Source: Nostoc sp. MS1
GTDB lineage: Bacteria > Cyanobacteriota > Cyanobacteriia > Cyanobacteriales > Nostocaceae
Direction: 5' to 3'
Assembly (NCBI RefSeq): GCF_019976755.1
Contig: NZ_AP023442.1
Coordinates: 62,001-126,000 of the forward strand
DNA: 64,000 bases
Shown here in pieces: positions 1 to 8,729 of the stretch (its first letter is position 1; each line of letters starts with the position of its first letter). The notes under the pieces were generated by a model. That model was not told the DNA's origin, searched no databases, and saw only the letters and a program-made list of their open reading frames with translations. The translations under genes and the position numbers were made by a program.

Positions 1-903
1 AGATTGCTCAGTTGGTAAACTAGAAAAGTACGAAGAGGATTGTAATATTAAATTTATTAATGGTCGAATCTGTTGATTGATTTTTGTATAAACGTCGAGA
101 TAGCTAGGTTTGTTCTTTAGCCATCCTTGAAAATCTAATAGTAAATCTAAACAGTTTAATTGAGCTTGAACTTTAATAATTGTAGGCTTGTCCGCATCAT
201 TAGTTAAAAGTTGATAATTAGTTAAAGCTTCCTGTGCTTTTTTCGGAATAAGATTGACAATTGCATCTTTTAATAATGGTTCCTCAACCCAGTTATATTG
301 ATATTTGATTTGTTTATAAATATCCCTTTTTGTATTACCTAATGACAGTCTAACATTGTTAGCTTGTTCTAAAGATAAAGTTTTGATAGATAATAGCTGC
401 TCTAAAACTATTTCCGATTGATTTAATTTGTAATTTAGACGTAGGGTTTCCCCTAAACTTTGTAATGCTAGTAAGTTAGCTGGGGTTAAAAGAATACGTT
501 TAATTGTTGTTGCTAAACTTTCCCCGTCTTGTCCAGATGCAGATAATAATGTATATTCACACAGCTTTTCTTCCAGCTTTAGTGCTTCCACCAATTTTTT
601 ACAAGCCTGAGAATTTAATCCTAACTTTTGCAGTGCAAAGTTTTGATAGACTAAGCTGGCTGTAATTCCTTCTTGATCATTTAGTTGGTGATAAAGTTTT
701 GTTGCTTCTTGCCAAGTTTTCAGTGCTTGGGCAGGCTGACCTCTACTCAACTGTTCTCTACCAGAAGCAATTAAAAGTTGAACTTGTTGTGGGTTTGGAT
801 TATTTCTAACTGAGCCAGCTAACAAAACAAGTGGCGAACTCCATACCATTGTTAAAGTCAAAATACTCAAAAGTAAGTATTTAAACCACAGTTTTTTATT
901 CAT
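1..903 (-). CDS. Secreted TPR-like protein, partial (runs off left edge)
   Basis: The reading frame starts at ATG 903-901 and stays open to the window edge, so only the first 301 residues are visible. It begins with a hydrophobic signal-like segment (KYLLLSILTLTMVWSSPLVL), followed by helix-rich sequence with a TPR-like stretch (GRGQPAQALKTWQEATKLYH-like pattern near residues 45-70). The start overlaps the stop of the upstream hemagglutinin gene by 8 bases, suggesting translational coupling. In cyanobacteria, TPR proteins ending in a CHAT protease-like domain often follow genes of this kind; the CHAT region would lie outside the window, so that identity is inferred only. Confidence 0.6.
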   Translation of the reverse strand, partial: MNKKLWFKYLLLSILTLTMVWSSPLVLLAGSVRNNPNPQQVQLLIASGREQLSRGQPAQALKTWQEATKLYHQLNDQEGITASLVYQNFALQKLGLNSQACKKLVEALKLEEKLCEYTLLSASGQDGESLATTIKRILLTPANLLALQSLGETLRLNYKLNQSEIVLEQLLSIKTLSLEQANNVRLSLGNTKRDIYKQIKYQYNWVEEPLLKDAIVNLIPKKAQEALTNYQLLTNDADKPTIIKVQAQLNCLDLLLDFQGWLKNKPSYLDVYTKINQQIRPLINLILQSSSYFSSLPTEQS

Positions 904-3382
904 TTTTAGCGCTTTCAACCGATGGGGACACTTGCGTGACTGACGAGCATGAACGAGCGTCTGCAACGCTATTAGGAGTTACATTATTTGATTTAGTTGC
1001 AACTAACCTAATTTGTCTTTTAGCATCAATTACCCAACCCTGAGCTTCCACGATTTGCGTAGGTTCTTCAATTTTTGGGACTTGTATTTTAGCTAAACGT
1101 TCATTTTCTTCAACTAAATCAGTTTCTAAAAACGCCTGATTATATAGTGGATCATCAATGCTCGTTGGCACACTCTCTCTGCCTTTAACAATGAAACTAC
1201 CTACAGCGTCAGGATTTCCGTGACAATGTGATGCAATTTTTGATTTTGATATGGGTGATTCTTGTTTAACCTCAGTAAGTTGTGGTTGAGTTTGGGGTGC
1301 ATTTATTTCAACATTGCCATTAATCCCTAGTACAGAACTAGCTGTTATTTGAGTATCAGGAGATACAACAATAAATTGAGCGTTAATTTCAACATTCCCG
1401 CCTTGCCCTGCGAAAGCATTAGCCGTAATTTCGCTATTGTTGGAGCCGATTAAGGTATTTGTATTAATAACTATATTCCCTCCATCACCATTTAAGTCTT
1501 GCTGCCCAGCAGTTGCAGAAATCCCGCCCTTTAATAAGTTAATATTATTTGCTTGAATTTTAATATCTCCTCCTTGCCCAATAGAAGAAGTTGCTGCTAT
1601 ACCTGCGTTATTAATGTTGACTCTATTAGCTGCTATTTGAATACTTCCAGCATTACCAAAACCATCATTTCTAACATTAATTAGAGCGCCGTCCGTAATC
1701 TTTAATTGGTTAGTATTGATAGTTATATTGCCTGACTCTCCAGAAGGTTTAGGTGGAAGTCTAAATAGTCTTTGTAAAACTGGAGAAACAAGATTAGCAG
1801 ATGAAATAATGAGGCTAGGTACTTGCTCATTAGGAATCGTACCGCTAATATCCACAAATTTAGAGGCATTAATTGTAAGACTACCGCTATTACCACTTGC
1901 TAAAGTAGAGGTATCAATTCGCGCTCCATTATTAACTGTCAAACTTTCTGCATTAATTGTTAAATTTCCAGCATTACCAGAATTTAAAGTAATAGAAGAG
2001 ATAGCAGATGGTTGAAGTGTTCCCGGTATGTAACCCACTACTTCTACAGAATTTTTTGCATTTATCGTTACATCTCCACCTTTACCTGTACCAAAATTTG
2101 AAGAAGTTAAATTACCTCCATCTGTGATAAATAACTTACCAGTTGATAAATTTATATTTCCTGCATTTCCAGAAGTAAAAGTTCCACTACTAATCAGGCT
2201 AAAAACTCCTGTATTAAAAGGAGAGTATCCCAACAAATATACGAAGCTTTTTGAGTTAATAGTTATATCTCCACTGGAGGCACTACTAAAAGTTAGGTTA
2301 TTTATTTGCCCTCCATTTTTTAAAACTAATTGTGGAGTAGAAATATTGATATCCCCACCTCTACCTGTTCCTAAAGTTTCATTTCGTAAACTACCAGCAA
2401 TTCTAGCTACTGGATCGCTGCCACTTATCTCTAGTGAATTAGAGGCATTTAAAGTTAAAGTTCCCCCCGTAAGTTCTCCTTGATTTTGGATTAACACTAC
2501 TGAACCATCTGCTAGTGTAACCCTATTCCCTTGTATCTGTATAGAACCACTATTAGTACCACTAGTATCAGCTAAGGCACGTTCTGACAAATGAATGTTT
2601 CCAAAAGAAGGTACTGTTTGATAACTCAAAGTCCAACCAGATGCTGTAGAGTTAATATTAACTAAACCACTTTTAACGCTTCCTAATTCAATTCTGCCTC
2701 CTTCTGAAATTATTCTGCCCCCCTCTAAAAAAACTTCATTGCCAACAATTGCTAAAGTTTTTTCAGGCAAGACTTGCAAGCCTGTTGAATCAATATTCCT
2801 AATAGTTGGGGAGAATGCTGGAGCCGCTAAATTATGACCTGTACCTTGAATATTAATAGCATTTGAACTATTACTAAAGTGCAAACCTACTGGAACATTT
2901 ATACTTAATAAAGTATCTGTTTTAGGGATTAGAGCATTAAATTCAAAGCCATCTGCGAAAGTAATTTTATTTGCGGTGGAAGCGAGAAAAGAACCGCCAA
3001 GACTTAACCGTGCATTTGCTCCAAAAATAATTCCATTAGGATTTATTAGAAATAGATTAGTCCCTCCGTTGGATTTAATTAAACCATCTATATTAGAAAT
3101 ATTTGTTCCAGTAATTCGAGTAAAAATATTTTTAACATTTAAAGCATTATTAAAGTAAGCTGTCATCCCTGTAGGAATAGAGAAATTAGAAAAGCTATGA
3201 TATAAATTACTTTCAGCCTGTGTTCCACCTTCTAATAGAAAAGTATTTTCTTGTTTATTAACTAAAGAGTTATTTGGTAACGTGCTATCAGGTATAACTT
3301 GCGCTTCAGAGGAAGATATAAGTAAAAAATTAAGCGAAAAGCAACTAAAAATAAACCTATAAAAACTAGAAATATTAATCAT
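896..3382 (-). CDS. Filamentous hemagglutinin N-terminal (TPS) domain protein
   Basis: This 828-residue protein has a signal peptide (ISSSEA cleavage-like end near residue 27) followed by the two-partner-secretion domain, recognisable by the conserved stretch NPNGIIFGANARLSLGG (residues ~110-130) and GTNLFLINPNG. The rest is made of beta-helix repeats of the form GNAGNLTINAESL / GKGGDVTINAKN, and the C-terminus carries a cysteine-containing tail (ARSCSS). Such proteins are exported through an Omp85-like TpsB pore and displayed on or released from the surface. No tpsB gene is in the window. The TPR gene downstream overlaps it by 8 bases. Adhesion or contact-dependent roles are family knowledge, not shown here. 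Confidence 0.88.
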   Translation of the reverse strand: MINISSFYRFIFSCFSLNFLLISSSEAQVIPDSTLPNNSLVNKQENTFLLEGGTQAESNLYHSFSNFSIPTGMTAYFNNALNVKNIFTRITGTNISNIDGLIKSNGGTNLFLINPNGIIFGANARLSLGGSFLASTANKITFADGFEFNALIPKTDTLLSINVPVGLHFSNSSNAINIQGTGHNLAAPAFSPTIRNIDSTGLQVLPEKTLAIVGNEVFLEGGRIISEGGRIELGSVKSGLVNINSTASGWTLSYQTVPSFGNIHLSERALADTSGTNSGSIQIQGNRVTLADGSVVLIQNQGELTGGTLTLNASNSLEISGSDPVARIAGSLRNETLGTGRGGDINISTPQLVLKNGGQINNLTFSSASSGDITINSKSFVYLLGYSPFNTGVFSLISSGTFTSGNAGNINLSTGKLFITDGGNLTSSNFGTGKGGDVTINAKNSVEVVGYIPGTLQPSAISSITLNSGNAGNLTINAESLTVNNGARIDTSTLASGNSGSLTINASKFVDISGTIPNEQVPSLIISSANLVSPVLQRLFRLPPKPSGESGNITINTNQLKITDGALINVRNDGFGNAGSIQIAANRVNINNAGIAATSSIGQGGDIKIQANNINLLKGGISATAGQQDLNGDGGNIVINTNTLIGSNNSEITANAFAGQGGNVEINAQFIVVSPDTQITASSVLGINGNVEINAPQTQPQLTEVKQESPISKSKIASHCHGNPDAVGSFIVKGRESVPTSIDDPLYNQAFLETDLVEENERLAKIQVPKIEEPTQIVEAQGWVIDAKRQIRLVATKSNNVTPNSVADARSCSSVTQVSPSVESAKNE

Positions 3383-3398
3383 AATTTATTTGATGTTC

Positions 3399-3866
3399 TC
3401 AGTTAGATTTTTCATATTTCATAAACATCACAAAAGCTTTAAAAAAGTTTTTTCTAAAAATTGAAAAATAATATTTATGTTTTATTGATGAAGGAACTTC
3501 TTCAAAGCTAACAGGCACAAAACCTTTGTTAATATAGAATTTTGATAATTTAGATGTTAAGCACTTTAAATAAATAGGATATTCAGCTTGAGAAACTAAA
3601 TGTTTTACTAAAAAGCTACCTATACCTCGATTACGCCAATTTGGAACAACAAAAATACTACCCAACTCCTGAGTGAATTTAAAGTTTCTTAATTGCCCGA
3701 AAGCTATTAAATGATTATTAGCTTCAATAATCCAAAATTGTTTCCATTTTAATTGAGATGGTTCTAGCTTGGCTATAAATGTCCAAAATATAATTAGCCA
3801 CATATCTGAAGGTGTTGCCTTGCGGAGGTTGCACTGATCAGGTAGTGAATAGTTGTGTTCCAACAT
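3399..3866 (-). CDS. GNAT-family N-acetyltransferase
   Basis: The 155-residue product carries the acetyl-CoA binding motif A (VVPNWRNRGIGSFLVKHLV, residues ~72-92) with the R-x-x-G-x-G signature, and a FYINKGF motif-B segment typical of GNAT enzymes. The N-terminal beta strands include IIEANNHLIAFGQLR. The substrate cannot be inferred. It lies 16 bases upstream of the hemagglutinin gene on the same strand and may be co-transcribed. The C-terminus (IFRKNFFKAFVMFM) is hydrophobic and basic, which is somewhat unusual for the family. Confidence 0.82.
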   Translation of the reverse strand: MLEHNYSLPDQCNLRKATPSDMWLIIFWTFIAKLEPSQLKWKQFWIIEANNHLIAFGQLRNFKFTQELGSIFVVPNWRNRGIGSFLVKHLVSQAEYPIYLKCLTSKLSKFYINKGFVPVSFEEVPSSIKHKYYFSIFRKNFFKAFVMFMKYEKSN

Positions 3867-4392
3867 TCATAAAAATAAAATTTCAAAAGTAATAACTAAA
3901 AATTTTGCATATTATGAACAATTTAGCAAGCAGTTATCTTGATTTTCTCCTAAAAATTGAAAAATCTAATCACAGTAGAGATTTATATAGGTTAATTACG
4001 CTGTGCAATTAATATTACATCTATCTATAGATAGGGGAAAACATAAAAATATCTAAATAATAAGCAAATATTTTACTCTATATATTAGGTTTATACTTAT
4101 CGAAGTAAATTCAGTTTTTGCTTAAAAGGACTATTAAATATTTTTGTGCATATAAGAAAGATGCGTAAAATATCTTTCAGATAGTAGGTTGTCCGTTTTA
4201 ACAAGTAATATCTAAAGTAGAAAAAGAAAATCAATGAACAGTTTTCTTTAATTTCTGTAGAGTATGTATGCACAAGAACTTAACAGCCTCGTCAACTTAG
4301 ATAATAATCTGTGTACAAATTAACAAAAGACAGAGGCGATAAGCGGTCGCTTGAGAATGTGCCAGAGGTGCGATCGCATAACGCCCATGAAA
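3867..4392. other. AT-rich intergenic stretch, no gene seen
   Basis: About 500 AT-rich bases upstream of the acetyltransferase. I see short stop-rich frames only and no convincing hairpin or gene. It probably contains the promoter for the leftward operon, but no clear -35/-10 pair could be chosen. Confidence 0.5.
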
Positions 4393-4674
4393 TCAATCAC
4401 AAAAGTCATCAACCCGTAGATCGCGCCAGATGTCAGAGACTTGCCAGCCAGAGTTCCCAACGGACTGCACTAGAGGAGAATCGTAGACGGGAAGATGGCG
4501 GGGATAGTAATCTGGAGTTGGAGCATCTACATCTAGTTGTGGCTGTGGTGGTTGCTCCTCAATGAGAGGCTCATCATTAGGGATAGTGTCAATTATTGGT
4601 TCTGGCTCTTGTACTGGCTGTGAGTGGGCAGATTTCTTGAGAATGCGTAAATCGGCTTTTTTGATGGGTTTCAT
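4393..4674 (-). CDS. Small plasmid protein with conserved ends (family copy 1)
   Basis: This 93-residue protein has a basic N-terminus (MKPIKKADLRILKK), a proline/glutamate-rich low-complexity middle, and a striking C-terminal block (SVGNSGWQVSDIWRDLRVDD then FCD). The 87-residue product at 11479-11742 has the same two ends around a different linker, so both termini are under selection while the middle is free. I do not recognise a named domain. The layout resembles a protein that binds nucleic acid with its basic end and a partner with its tryptophan-rich tail, but that is only inference. Downstream DNA is also similar between the two copies. Confidence 0.65.
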   Translation of the reverse strand: MKPIKKADLRILKKSAHSQPVQEPEPIIDTIPNDEPLIEEQPPQPQLDVDAPTPDYYPRHLPVYDSPLVQSVGNSGWQVSDIWRDLRVDDFCD

Positions 4675-4985
4675 ATTTGTAAAGGTAGAAAGTCTGGAAT
4701 GAAAAACGAATTTAGCTTTGAATTGGGAGCAAAATAATGGCTGATCTACACTATGAGATTGAGAGAAAAATTGATAAATGATTAATGATAGTTACATTCA
4801 TCACAAAAGCTGATTCATGGAAATAAACAGTGATGAAAAACCCCGTTCACAGTAGGTGAGGCGGGAATAAGTAAGACCATATCTTATACATAGTACATAA
4901 ATAATCTATACTTAGACACAACGGACTTAATATTACTACCACAGATATAAGTAAATTAACCAGTAATCTACTGAAATATTTAACT

Positions 4986-5100
4986 TTAGCCAACTGTTCC
5001 ATCAAAAATTAAGTCTTCATCCAGAACTTCGTCCCACTCCTCGTCCCAGGACTGCTCGTTGTAGACCTTGGTGGCTTGAGCAATTTTCAGGCGATGAGCA
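4986..5100 (-). pseudogene. 3' fragment of a small acidic protein gene cut by a tandem repeat
   Basis: Reading leftward from about 5100 to the TAA at 4988-4986 gives a protein-like tail (AHRLKIAQATKVYNEQ, then SWDEEWDEVLDEDL) rich in acidic residues and tryptophan. No start codon precedes it: the frame runs straight into the AATTCGC tandem repeat at 5109-5141 and meets a stop beyond. It is best read as the end of a gene whose 5' part was lost or displaced at the repeat. Confidence 0.4.
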
Positions 5101-5108
5101 ACTGATAC

Positions 5109-5141
5109 CAATTCGCAATTCGCAATTCGCAATTCGCAATT
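5109..5141. repeat. Short tandemly repeated heptamer (AATTCGC)
   Basis: Four perfect copies of the heptamer AATTCGC plus a partial copy. Such STRR heptamers are well known in heterocystous cyanobacteria. The reverse complement of the same array occurs at 5758-5790. Confidence 0.9.
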
Positions 5142-5245
5142 GAAGAGTTGATTTGTTTGAGATAAGTTGAAAAGTATTTAATTTGCATAGTGAGATAAAA
5201 GAAAATTCTTATTGTGAAAGGATTTTGCCTAGCCTTATTATATAG

Positions 5246-5648
5246 TGTGACTTGAAGAAGATTTTGGACACATTTTGGAAGGAGAAGTTGGACAGGTTGC
5301 AAGCTGAAATAGTTATAACTTCGTTAAGGCATTAATCAAGCGATCGCAACTTTGGATAAAGAAAATGGACATAATAACAAAAATGGAAGAAGGATATGGA
5401 CGCAAATCCATAGAAATTCTACTCAGTGTCAAGTTTTCCCTGGCTCCTGGGATTTCTTGCGCTTGGTTGCGATCGCTTGCCGCCCTTGGCATCGCTATTA
5501 GTAAAACCTTTATTTTGCATATAGAGATAGTTTGAGCAGTTTAGCTTTCCTTTATGTTATTTTTTGGATGTTTTTGGAACGTAAAGTTGGACATACATTT
5601 TTGGAAGGTAAAAGTGGACAACCTGTCCAAAATCTTCTTCAAGTCACA
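5246..5648. mobile_element. 403-bp non-autonomous element, TGT...ACA ends, 5-bp target duplication
   Basis: The ends are 25-bp perfect inverted repeats beginning TGTGACTTGAAGAAGATTTT, and the element is flanked on both sides by TATAG (5241-5245 and 5649-5653). Inside both ends are further copies of short motifs (TTTTGGA, GTTGGACA), the arrangement expected of multiple transposase binding sites. TGT...ACA ends with a 5-bp duplication fit the Tn7/Tn5053 class of DDE transposons. No transposase is encoded, so it would need to be moved in trans. A closely similar end occurs alone at 7588-7688. Confidence 0.8.
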
Positions 5649-5757
5649 TATAGATTCTTGTGTAATAGCTTACAAGCTTTATATTTAAACCGTAAAAATT
5701 AAGCATATATCATAGGTGATACACATACTCTAATCGCTACATAGGTGGGTGTTCATT

Positions 5758-5790
5758 AATTGCGAATTGCGAATTGCGAATTGCGAATTG
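5758..5790. repeat. Short tandemly repeated heptamer, inverted copy
   Basis: Four copies of GCGAATT, the reverse complement of the array at 5109-5141. The two arrays flank the 403-bp element at unequal distances. Confidence 0.9.
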
Positions 5791-5978
5791 TGTGTATCTG
5801 TGGTTATCTGCTGACCAGTTTTAGGGATAAACAGATTTTCTTCTCCTAAACAAAAGAATTGATTGGGTTGCTTTTTCTTATGTTTACCCATAGTCAGAAG
5901 AATGCAAATATAGAATAAATTAATGAAAAGCCCATCCTTATAAGAAGGATGAGCATAGGTTAAATAAACGTTTCTACT

Positions 5979-6035
5979 ATGATGACACAACTCAATACTG
6001 CCTCAACCACCTACGGTCTGGAGGTGGGAGCATGA
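5979..6035 (+). CDS. Possible 18-codon leader ORF overlapping the next gene
   Basis: An ATG at 5979 opens a short frame that ends in a TGA overlapping the ATG of the next gene (ATGA at 6032-6035). The ribosome binding site of the following gene lies inside it. It could couple translation, but its short length means it may be chance. The paralogous gene at 31115 does not show the same short ORF. Confidence 0.2.
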   Translation: MMTQLNTASTTYGLEVGA

Positions 6036-6988
6036 GCCAACCCACCCCCAAGCGCAAAAGACTCACCCCCACAACTCCCGATAAACCAAAGCCAGCCCTA
6101 AAGCCAGCACAAGAGCCGGAAAACCCAAGCGCAGTCACGGTTGATGTAGAAGCAATCGAAGTGCCGGAGATGACCGAGGAAGAACAGCGCGATCGCCTGC
6201 ACCTGGAGCGAAAAGTGGAGAGCGCGTTTGTGGAAGCGGGGAAGGCATTGAAAGAGTTACGCGATCGCCGGCTGTATCGTTCGACGCACAAAACATTTGA
6301 GGAATATTGCCGCGATCGCTTTGGATTCACACGTATGGCGGCGGCGCTGAAAATTGCATCTGTGAAGGTGATGGAAAATTTGTCAACCAATGGTTTACAA
6401 ACAAGCGATGGTTCAAAGTCGGAAAAAATGTCAACCAATGGTTTACAAATTCTGCCAACGAATGAGCGACAGATACGCCCATTAACAAAGCTAGAACCAG
6501 AAAAACAACGAGAGGTGTGGATTAAAGCAGTACAAGAAGCTGGAGGAAAAACCCCGTCTGGGCGCATAGTTCAAGATGTTGTAGACCGGATACGCGATCG
6601 CACCCCACTCCCTAATCCCTACCGCGAGGGTGAAATCTGCATACTTCAACCCAAGGATAACCCCGACTTGAGGGGCAAGAGCGGCTACTGGGGTGTAGTT
6701 ACCCATGTAGGTGGGTATAGTTGCACAGTCAAGTGCTGGGATGGCGACTACACAGCCAAAGTCGAGCATTTGAAATCCCTGGAATTGCTGGAGGAGGATT
6801 GTCGATTTATGCAGCAGTTATGCGAAAGACTGCGGCGGTTGTATGAAGTGGCAGGACGCGATGAGGCTGTGGATTGGCTGTTGCAGGGATTGGGGAAACA
6901 AGCCAAGCCGTATTTGTCAGCATTGCAGGCGAAGCTGTTGGCGGCAGTGGAGAGAGAGTACGGGATTGATCCTAAGCAGAGGAAGTAA
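6032..6988 (+). CDS. Plasmid DNA-binding-like protein (RLYRSTH/FEEYCRDRFG family), copy 1
   Basis: This 318-residue protein belongs to a family I recognise from Nostoc plasmids but cannot name. It has a charged, proline-rich N-terminus, then a conserved block (residues ~62-105: DRLHLERKVE, RLYRSTHKTFEEYCRDRFG) and a segment LPTNERQIRPLTKLEPEKQR resembling the helical part of ParB/KorB-type proteins. The C-terminal half holds a small beta-rich module (GYWGVVTHVGGYSCTVKCWD) and a helical end. The start is supported by GGAGGTGGGAGC just upstream. A full paralogue lies at 31115-32008, and decayed pieces at 39001, 40205 and 63021. A plasmid maintenance or regulatory role is likely but unproven. 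Confidence 0.7.
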   Translation: MSQPTPKRKRLTPTTPDKPKPALKPAQEPENPSAVTVDVEAIEVPEMTEEEQRDRLHLERKVESAFVEAGKALKELRDRRLYRSTHKTFEEYCRDRFGFTRMAAALKIASVKVMENLSTNGLQTSDGSKSEKMSTNGLQILPTNERQIRPLTKLEPEKQREVWIKAVQEAGGKTPSGRIVQDVVDRIRDRTPLPNPYREGEICILQPKDNPDLRGKSGYWGVVTHVGGYSCTVKCWDGDYTAKVEHLKSLELLEEDCRFMQQLCERLRRLYEVAGRDEAVDWLLQGLGKQAKPYLSALQAKLLAAVEREYGIDPKQRK

Positions 6989-7060
6989 CCTTCAACAAGT
7001 TCAACGTTTACTACTTCGATTATACTATACAGGAAATCTATGATTTGTTGATGGCAGAAT

Positions 7061-7222
7061 TTACAGTGTTAATCTCAAACCTCCAAATGTTGCATCAATG
7101 AAATTATGTCCTAAAAGCTGAATCCTAATTCCTCCTATGATTTTCATTAATTCTGCCGCAGTTAGCTCTCGTTCTTCAATTTGACTAGAAGTCAACAAGT
7201 CAACAACTTTAATATTAGACAT
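7061..7222 (-). CDS. Small peptide with double-glycine leader (bacteriocin-like precursor)
   Basis: A 53-codon gene with a strong ribosome binding site (AAGGAGAA just before ATG 7222-7220). The first half looks like a double-glycine leader: RELTAAELMKIIGG at residues 18-31, with the usual ELxxxELxxIxGG spacing. Cleavage after GG would release a 22-residue core (IRIQLLGHNF, IDATFGGLRLTL). Such leaders are removed by peptidase-containing ABC exporters (PCAT/ComA type). No exporter or modification enzyme is encoded in the window, so export would depend on genes elsewhere. The call rests on the leader motif and the ribosome site. Confidence 0.6.
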   Translation of the reverse strand: MSNIKVVDLLTSSQIEERELTAAELMKIIGGIRIQLLGHNFIDATFGGLRLTL

Positions 7223-7587
7223 CTTTCTCCTTAATTATTGTTTTTGAGGATAGTACAGTTTTGTCAAAACAACTACTTAACTTCATCATTCTCTAGCTGT
7301 TTAACTTAGTTAAATAGCTATATCTATCTAGATATTAGTATAACTATTTGTCTGCGAAACTAAAATAAATATTCAGACATAAGTCATTGAATTATGACGG
7401 CTGTAAGTCCATTATGCCTAAAAAGCTCTTTTCATTTTTTATCAACAAATAATTTAGGAGTCAGAGTTCAGAATAATTCTGCCGAATAAACCCTGATTAC
7501 TCATTAATCATTTATCAATTAAAGCAATGGAACCGCAATATTAGTTTCCAAAAACTCACCTGCAATGGTTGCCAAAGAGATTCTAGA

Positions 7588-7688
7588 TGTGTCTTGAAGA
7601 AGATTTTTGACAGGTTGTCCACCTTTACCTAGCTTCCAAAAATGTATGTCCAACTTTACTTTCCAAAAACGTCCAAAAAATAACATAA
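7588..7688 (+). mobile_element. Solo end of an element related to 5246-5648
   Basis: Starting TGTGTCTTGAAGAAGATTTT and continuing for about 100 bases, this matches the inward reading of the right end of the 403-bp element, including its internal GGTTGTCCAC and GTTGGACATACA-type motifs in the same order. I could not find the opposite end or a target duplication, so it is either half of a decayed copy or one end of a larger element. Confidence 0.65.
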
Positions 7689-7763
7689 ATAAACAAACTC
7701 CTAGCGAAAATGGCATCAGGGCAGAACAAGCCCAATGGATTAACAGTGATTCTGCCCCAGGAT

Positions 7764-7798
7764 GCGATGGCGCAAGCGCTCATAGCGTAGCTGATCGC
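7764..7798. repeat. Small dispersed repeat (Nostoc type)
   Basis: Contains GCGCTCATAGCGTAGCTGAT, which recurs almost unchanged at 63145-63170 and whose right part recurs inside the gene at 16232 (16359-16389). It has the size and palindromic character of cyanobacterial small dispersed repeats. Confidence 0.6.
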
Positions 7799-7963
7799 CT
7801 TTGTAGAAGCCTTGCCGATTCTAGCTCCCGTGTTGAATTTGGGAGAGCCGCCGCCAACATAGAAACCATACTATTAAGTAGTAACAAGATATACACATGA
7901 ATGAAATACTATTGACAACTCTAGAGATTAGATTAACAGTATCTCTAGTAGAGGATAACAACA

Positions 7964-8107
7964 ATGTTTATGAAATTTGTTGGACAAACTTTTCAGTATA
8001 TTGTTGAAGCAGTAGCAGAAATATTCAGTCCTAATCATGATAATTACCCATCAATTGGTGTTCAGCCTTTTGATGGAGAACCGTACCGAGAAAAATCGTA
8101 TTATTAG
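7964..8107 (+). CDS. Small conserved-looking protein, 47 residues
   Basis: An ATG preceded by GAGGATAACAACA opens a 48-codon frame. The product begins MFMKFVGQTFQYIVEAVAEI, an amphipathic helix, and ends in a proline/aspartate-rich polar tail (NYPSIGVQPFDGEPYREK). I recall similar short cyanobacterial proteins but no function. It sits alone, followed by the structured region at 8120-8316. Confidence 0.5.
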   Translation: MFMKFVGQTFQYIVEAVAEIFSPNHDNYPSIGVQPFDGEPYREKSYY

Positions 8108-8119
8108 AAGCCTTGGAAC

Positions 8120-8316
8120 CTGACTTTTCACGGGAAGTCCTCAAGCCCAGAAAAAGCGTGACTTTTTCCACAGGTTAATTCTCAATAGCTCTAAGTTAAT
8201 GAAAATAGCTAATGGAAAAATCAAGGCTTGGGAAACCCTCAAAATGAGCTTTTCCACATCCCGTAAAAAGTCAGCCTTGGAAAAACCTACACTTTAGAGC
8301 TTGCTTTCAGTGTAGG
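8120..8316. other. Structured region: long inverted repeat plus hairpin
   Basis: CTGACTTTTCACGGGA (8120-8135) pairs with 8259-8274 at 15 of 16 positions, enclosing about 120 bases with further short complementary pieces. It is followed by a perfect 8-bp hairpin (CCTACACT 8286-8293 with 8309-8316). It could be a structured RNA or a relic of a palindromic element upstream of the glycine-zipper ORF. No known riboswitch core was recognised. Confidence 0.4.
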
Positions 8317-8360
8317 ATTAAATGAGTAAAGATAGACCTTAAGAATGTGGTAAAAAACCG

Positions 8361-8636
8361 ATGAATGAGATTAATTCTGTAATTGGTTCACTAGTTGGCT
8401 CATTAAGTGGTGCAGTTGTTGGTTCAATAGTTGGCTCAGTAGTGGGTGCATTGAGCGGGTCGCCTGGGATTGCCATGCTACTTTCTCTGGGTGGCTCCCT
8501 GATTGGCTCTGTTATGGGTTCCCTGTGTGGTTCATTCGTTGGTTTATACTTCGATAACTTGTGGTACGAACACAACAATAGTTATAGCTATGCAAACAAT
8601 GGATATCCTTTGAAATCTGCTGCTCCTGTAAACTAG
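8361..8636 (+). CDS. Glycine-zipper membrane peptide
   Basis: The 91-residue product contains two stretches built from GxxxG steps (GSLVGSLSGAVVGSIVGSVV and LGGSLIGSVMGSLCGSFVG), each long enough to cross a membrane, followed by a polar tyrosine/asparagine-rich tail. Glycine zippers promote tight packing of membrane helices and occur in pore-forming or membrane-anchoring peptides. The ribosome binding site is weak. The opposite strand also has an open frame, a side effect of the repeat, so coding status is moderately certain. No partner gene suggests a role. Confidence 0.5.
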   Translation: MNEINSVIGSLVGSLSGAVVGSIVGSVVGALSGSPGIAMLLSLGGSLIGSVMGSLCGSFVGLYFDNLWYEHNNSYSYANNGYPLKSAAPVN

Positions 8637-8729
8637 TAAGTTTTCTCTTAGCGGTTAAGGGACTTCCAAGGAATAAATTACTCAGCAAAAATCATAAGTT
8701 CACATCTAAAAGATAATTATAATCATTCT

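Noticed and set aside
8339..8578. Minus-strand frame opposite the glycine-zipper ORF, rich in EPT/EPI repeats
   Set aside because: It mirrors the repetitive glycine codons on the other strand; the plus frame gives a more sensible membrane peptide and is followed by a hairpin.
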